Assembly: GCA_965267535.1 (NCBI GenBank)
Contig: OZ254082.1
Location: 1,550,001-1,614,000 of the forward strand
From: CAXBNB01 sp965267535
GTDB lineage: Bacteria > Bacteroidota > Bacteroidia > Cytophagales > Cyclobacteriaceae
Length of the DNA stretch: 64,000 bases
Direction of reading: 5' to 3'
Every line of letters begins with the position of its first letter. The first letter of the stretch is position 1. Below, one piece after another: positions 62,865 to 64,000 of this stretch. The position numbers and the translations under genes are program-made. The notes under the pieces are model-generated. The model saw only the letters and a list, made by a program, of their open reading frames with translations. It had not been told where the DNA came from and made no database searches.

Positions 62865-64000
62865 TACCTGGCGGGAATTAGTTTTAAAAGATGATTTACG
62901 CTACTTTCAAGTTCCTGCAGTCGGTTCTCGTAATCCGAGTTTTTTTGAGATTCCTCGCTTAGTTGTGTTTCTAATAGGTCTATTTTTTCTGCCTGCTCTT
63001 TTAGTGCTTCTACCAGCACAGGAATTACACCGTTGTAATTTACCGATTTGATGCCCGAACTATTGGTCATAACCAAGTCAGGAAATGCTTGTTCAATTTG
63101 CTGAGCTACAAAACCGTACTGAATTCCGGGTAAGTTTTTATCTTTCCAATAGTAAGTGTATCCCTTTACTTTTCTTAGTGCAGGCAATACGTTGGTTAGG
63201 TTTACAGTGTCTTTTTTGAGTCGGCCATCACTGGTTCCGGTAGAGGTGATTTGCCCTTTGTTGTTGTAGGTAATTGACCCTCCGGCGAGTATGGTGTATG
63301 TGGTTCCCGTCGTTACATCGGCTATTTCTACCTCGTTAGCTCCGTCGAGTTGAAGGCCTCCTGCTGCAGCCAGTGCTACAGATAGGGGAGATCCTGCTCC
63401 TCCGGACAATCCCGCTCCGGCTACCGATGCATTGAGTTTGCTTTCGGTCACTGCTCCGTTGGTCAGCTGAGCGGTGTTTACGGTGTTTAATGCCGCCAAA
63501 GTGCCCAGTGTTGGCTTGTTTAGCAGACTGTTATAGTCTCCATTAAAATCATCCGCTGCATTCTGATCCCACGCCGAGAAGTCTACTACCGTAGCATCAG
63601 GGTCGCCTGTCAGCGTCAACTGACTGGCACTGAATTGCAAGTCCTGAATTTCATTGCTGGCATCCGCATCTGCATCATTTGGACTGGTAATGAATCCGCT
63701 ATTGTTGGTCAATTCATTGGTAGTAGTAGGGATGGTAGGTTTATTCAACAGACTATTGTAGTCTCCATCAAAATCATCCGCTGCATTTTGATCCCACGCT
63801 GAAAAATCTACCACGGTAGCATCAGGATCACCTGTTAGTGTCAATTGACTGGCGCTGAATTGTAAGTTCTGAATCTCGTTGCTGGCATCCGCATCCGCAT
63901 CGTCGGGGCTGGTGATGAATCCGCTGTTGTTGGTCAATTCATTGGTAGTAGTAGGGATGGTAGGCTTATTCAACAGGCTGTTGTAGTCTCCGTCAAAATC
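62864..64000 (-). CDS. Tail-fibre-like repeat protein with S74 chaperone domain (5' end outside window)
   Basis: The frame is open to the window edge, so at least 378 C-terminal residues of a longer protein are seen. It has repeats of 75 residues (NKPTIPTTTNELTNNSGFIT through WDQNAADDFDGDYNSLL), a low-complexity beta-rich stretch, and a peptidase S74 intramolecular chaperone domain (SDGRLKKD, then VKGYTYYWKD and YGFVAQQIEQAFPDLV), followed by a coiled coil ending LLKLIPAR. S74 domains trimerise fibres of phage tails and then cut themselves off; the Ser and Lys in SDGRLK are present. Similar fibre-like proteins occur outside phages in Bacteroidota. It heads an operon with three T9SS-related genes. 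Confidence 0.85.
   Translation of the reverse strand, partial: DFDGDYNSLLNKPTIPTTTNELTNNSGFITSPDDADADASNEIQNLQFSASQLTLTGDPDATVVDFSAWDQNAADDFDGDYNSLLNKPTIPTTTNELTNNSGFITSPNDADADASNEIQDLQFSASQLTLTGDPDATVVDFSAWDQNAADDFNGDYNSLLNKPTLGTLAALNTVNTAQLTNGAVTESKLNASVAGAGLSGGAGSPLSVALAAAGGLQLDGANEVEIADVTTGTTYTILAGGSITYNNKGQITSTGTSDGRLKKDTVNLTNVLPALRKVKGYTYYWKDKNLPGIQYGFVAQQIEQAFPDLVMTNSSGIKSVNYNGVIPVLVEALKEQAEKIDLLETQLSEESQKNSDYENRLQELESSVNHLLKLIPAR
63521..63970 (-). repeat. Two tandem 225-bp coding repeats (75 aa each), a third cut by the window edge
   Basis: Units span 63970-63746 and 63745-63521, with the last ten codons of an earlier unit at 64000-63971 and the first few residues of another (NKPT) after 63520. 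The protein copies differ at about three residues, but the DNA differs at many third codon positions. Confidence 0.9.

Noticed and set aside
62864..64000. S74 tail-fibre gene as evidence of a prophage
   Set aside because: The neighbours are type IX secretion genes; no capsid, terminase, portal or integrase gene is visible.

Overview
The window looks like the chromosome of a member of the Bacteroidota, most likely the Cytophagales or a close relative. Supporting signs are three SusC/SusD outer-membrane pairs controlled by ECF sigma and FecR regulators, type IX secretion proteins (PorP/SprF and a gliding-motility type C-terminal domain), lipoproteins with short Cys lipoboxes, promoter motifs of the TTTG-N19-TAnnTTTG type and no Shine-Dalgarno sequences. 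I cannot name a genus from sequence alone.

Layout. 1-9242: the end of a FecR anti-sigma gene, then susC, susD and two surface lipoproteins (DUF4959/DUF5000-like and DUF4998-like). 9301-19053: a complete second copy of the same design (ECF sigma, FecR, SusC, SusD, DUF4959/DUF5000-like, DUF4998-like), more AT-rich than the first. 19262-24545: a hotdog-fold protein with a tiny membrane ORF, a secreted metallophosphoesterase, an S1 sulfatase, a 2OG-Fe(II) oxygenase and a membrane-anchored EEP phosphatase/nuclease. 24876-28304, minus strand: tRNA-Arg, tRNA-Ser, ArsC-like reductase, PlsC-like acyltransferase and a UMF1-type MFS permease. 28632-33554: leucine operon leuC-leuD-leuA-leuB. 33715-45283: a third ECF sigma/FecR/SusC/SusD locus followed by a secreted EEP hydrolase, a second S1 sulfatase and a dipeptidyl peptidase IV. 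45394-53473: a mixed stretch with a DUF3817 membrane protein, an MG2/TonB-plug protein, a BNR-repeat lipoprotein, a GlxA-type AraC regulator, an AHSA1 protein, two VOC proteins and a small HMA-like protein. 53518-58046: a MATE exporter and an exported TPR-CHAT protein. 58304-64000, minus strand: a tightly coupled operon of a tail-fibre-like S74 protein (cut by the window edge), a type-B T9SS C-terminal-domain protein, PorP/SprF, and a TPR/PD40/OmpA/LysM protein.

How the genes work together. All three SusC proteins carry an N-terminal STN signalling domain, so each locus can sense its ligand at the outer membrane and signal through FecR to its sigma factor. None of the three loci contains a recognisable glycoside hydrolase or polysaccharide lyase; the nearby hydrolases are sulfatases, phosphatases and a peptidase, so the ligand is uncertain.

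The two observations I rate highest are: (i) each fecR-susC junction carries the same small arrangement, a 6-8 codon micro-ORF ending just before a strong stem-loop about 90 nt upstream of susC, which resembles a leader-peptide attenuator; and (ii) the S74 fibre / CHU_C / PorP / OmpA-LysM operon, which looks like a self-contained module for building and anchoring a surface structure. No CRISPR array, prophage or complete insertion sequence was seen; one roughly 258-bp element with inverted-repeat ends may be a MITE.
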